The notes under the pieces: generated by a model
Seen by the model: the letters and a program-made list of their open reading frames with translations, nothing else
The model's database searches: none
Told to the model about the DNA's origin: nothing
Made by a program: the position numbers and the translations under genes
Assembly (NCBI GenBank): GCA_900766495.1
Contig: CAAFVM010000053.1
Coordinates: 1-14,614, forward strand
Source: Clostridia bacterium
Lineage (GTDB): Bacteria > Bacillota > Clostridia > Christensenellales > Borkfalkiaceae
Direction of reading: 5' to 3'
DNA: 14,614 nucleotides
Part shown: one piece after another, positions 14,393 through 14,614 of the stretch
How the letters are laid out: every line of letters begins with the position of its first letter
Numbering within the stretch: position 1 is the stretch's first letter

Positions 14393-14464
14393 TGGGGTGT
14401 CGCCAAGCGGTAAGGCTACGGACTCTGACTCCGTCATCCGGGAGTTCAAATCTCTCCACCCCAG
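14393..14464 (+). tRNA. tRNA-Gln (anticodon CTG)
   Basis: A complete cloverleaf can be folded. The acceptor arms TGGGGTG (14393-14399) and CACCCCA (14457-14463) pair fully. The D stem is GCC/GGC, and the anticodon stem is ACGGA/TCCGT around loop CTCTGAC, with anticodon CTG at 14425-14427. The T stem GGGAG/CTCTC has one G-U pair around loop TTCAAAT. The discriminator is G14464, and the 3' CCA is encoded at 14465-14467. Anticodon CTG reads CAG glutamine codons. It has its own promoter and terminator, so it is a single-gene unit. Confidence 0.96.
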
Positions 14465-14476
14465 CCAAGGGAAAAT

Positions 14477-14514
14477 AATACGAACACCGTAAATTCGGCG
14501 TTCGTATTTTTTTT
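14477..14514 (+). terminator. Intrinsic terminator after tRNA-Gln
   Basis: AATACGAAC (14477-14485) pairs with GTTCGTATT (14500-14508). After an A/C mismatch, CCG pairs with CGG, around the loop TAAATT. The stem runs into a tract of T bases to 14514. This is a strong rho-independent terminator ten bases after the encoded CCA. Confidence 0.93.
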
Positions 14515-14614
14515 CTAGGGATTCCATTCGTCATCACTAACTATTTTTGCGGGAATAAATCGGTTTTTGCTGCGTTAAACTCCCATCGACGTACGCTAAG
14601 TACGATTTCGGTCG
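14515..14614. other. Unassigned sequence at the right edge
   Basis: No gene could be assigned to this stretch. Its plus-strand frame starting at 14515 has no stop to the edge. On the minus strand, one frame entering from the right edge ends at a TAG near 14538 (ending ...KPIYSRKNS) and another also runs in from outside (ending ...TDLFPQK). It contains the inverted repeat CGTAC-gctaa-GTACG near 14590-14604. It may be a gene end, a repeat element or plain spacer. Confidence 0.3.

Overview
The window looks like chromosomal DNA of an uncultured Gram-positive anaerobe, most likely a clostridial member of the Bacillota. The reasons are the purine-rich GGAGG-type ribosome binding sites, a lipoprotein signal on the phosphate binding protein, PhoP/PhoR-type (Bacillus-like) regulators, Bacillus-like TTTACA Pho-box repeats, and a putative TM-nitroreductase and an LPG-synthase-TM flippase of types common in clostridia. 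Base composition is moderate, with many ttcg/cgaa words. The genus cannot be named from this sequence.

Left part (1-4631, minus strand): one very long gene, open at the left edge of the window, encodes at least 1543 residues of an RHS/YD-repeat protein. Its order is unusual: a type I periplasmic-binding-protein (RbsB/LacI-like) domain right at the N-terminus with no signal peptide, an acidic DP-rich linker, an Ig-like domain, an RHS leader region, a jelly-roll-like module and then YD repeats. The RHS core and any C-terminal toxin lie outside the window. Two tandem sigma-A-type promoters and a 21-bp-spaced direct repeat precede it.

Middle part (4900-12247, plus strand): a complete phosphate uptake and sensing cluster, pstS - pstC/A fusion - pstB - phoU - phoP - phoR. 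An array of three CTTTACA-like repeats with an exact 11-bp period lies upstream of pstS and looks like a PhoP binding site, so the system probably controls itself. Two architectural oddities stand out. PstS has its two halves in swapped order (a circular permutation). PstC and PstA are one polypeptide joined by a charged cytoplasmic linker. A 13-bp hairpin between pstS and the permease gene probably sets unequal expression.

Right part (12248-14614): a convergent nitroreductase-like gene on the minus strand, then a plus-strand flippase-like membrane protein with a clear promoter, a 307-base AT-rich intergenic stretch holding a large imperfect hairpin, a tRNA-Gln(CTG) gene with its own promoter and encoded CCA, and a strong intrinsic terminator. 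The last 100 bases could not be assigned.

Working together: PhoR senses phosphate limitation through PhoU and the transporter, phosphorylates PhoP, and PhoP-P would activate the pst operon through the TTTACA array. The RHS gene is divergent from pstS, but no sequence evidence ties it to phosphate control.
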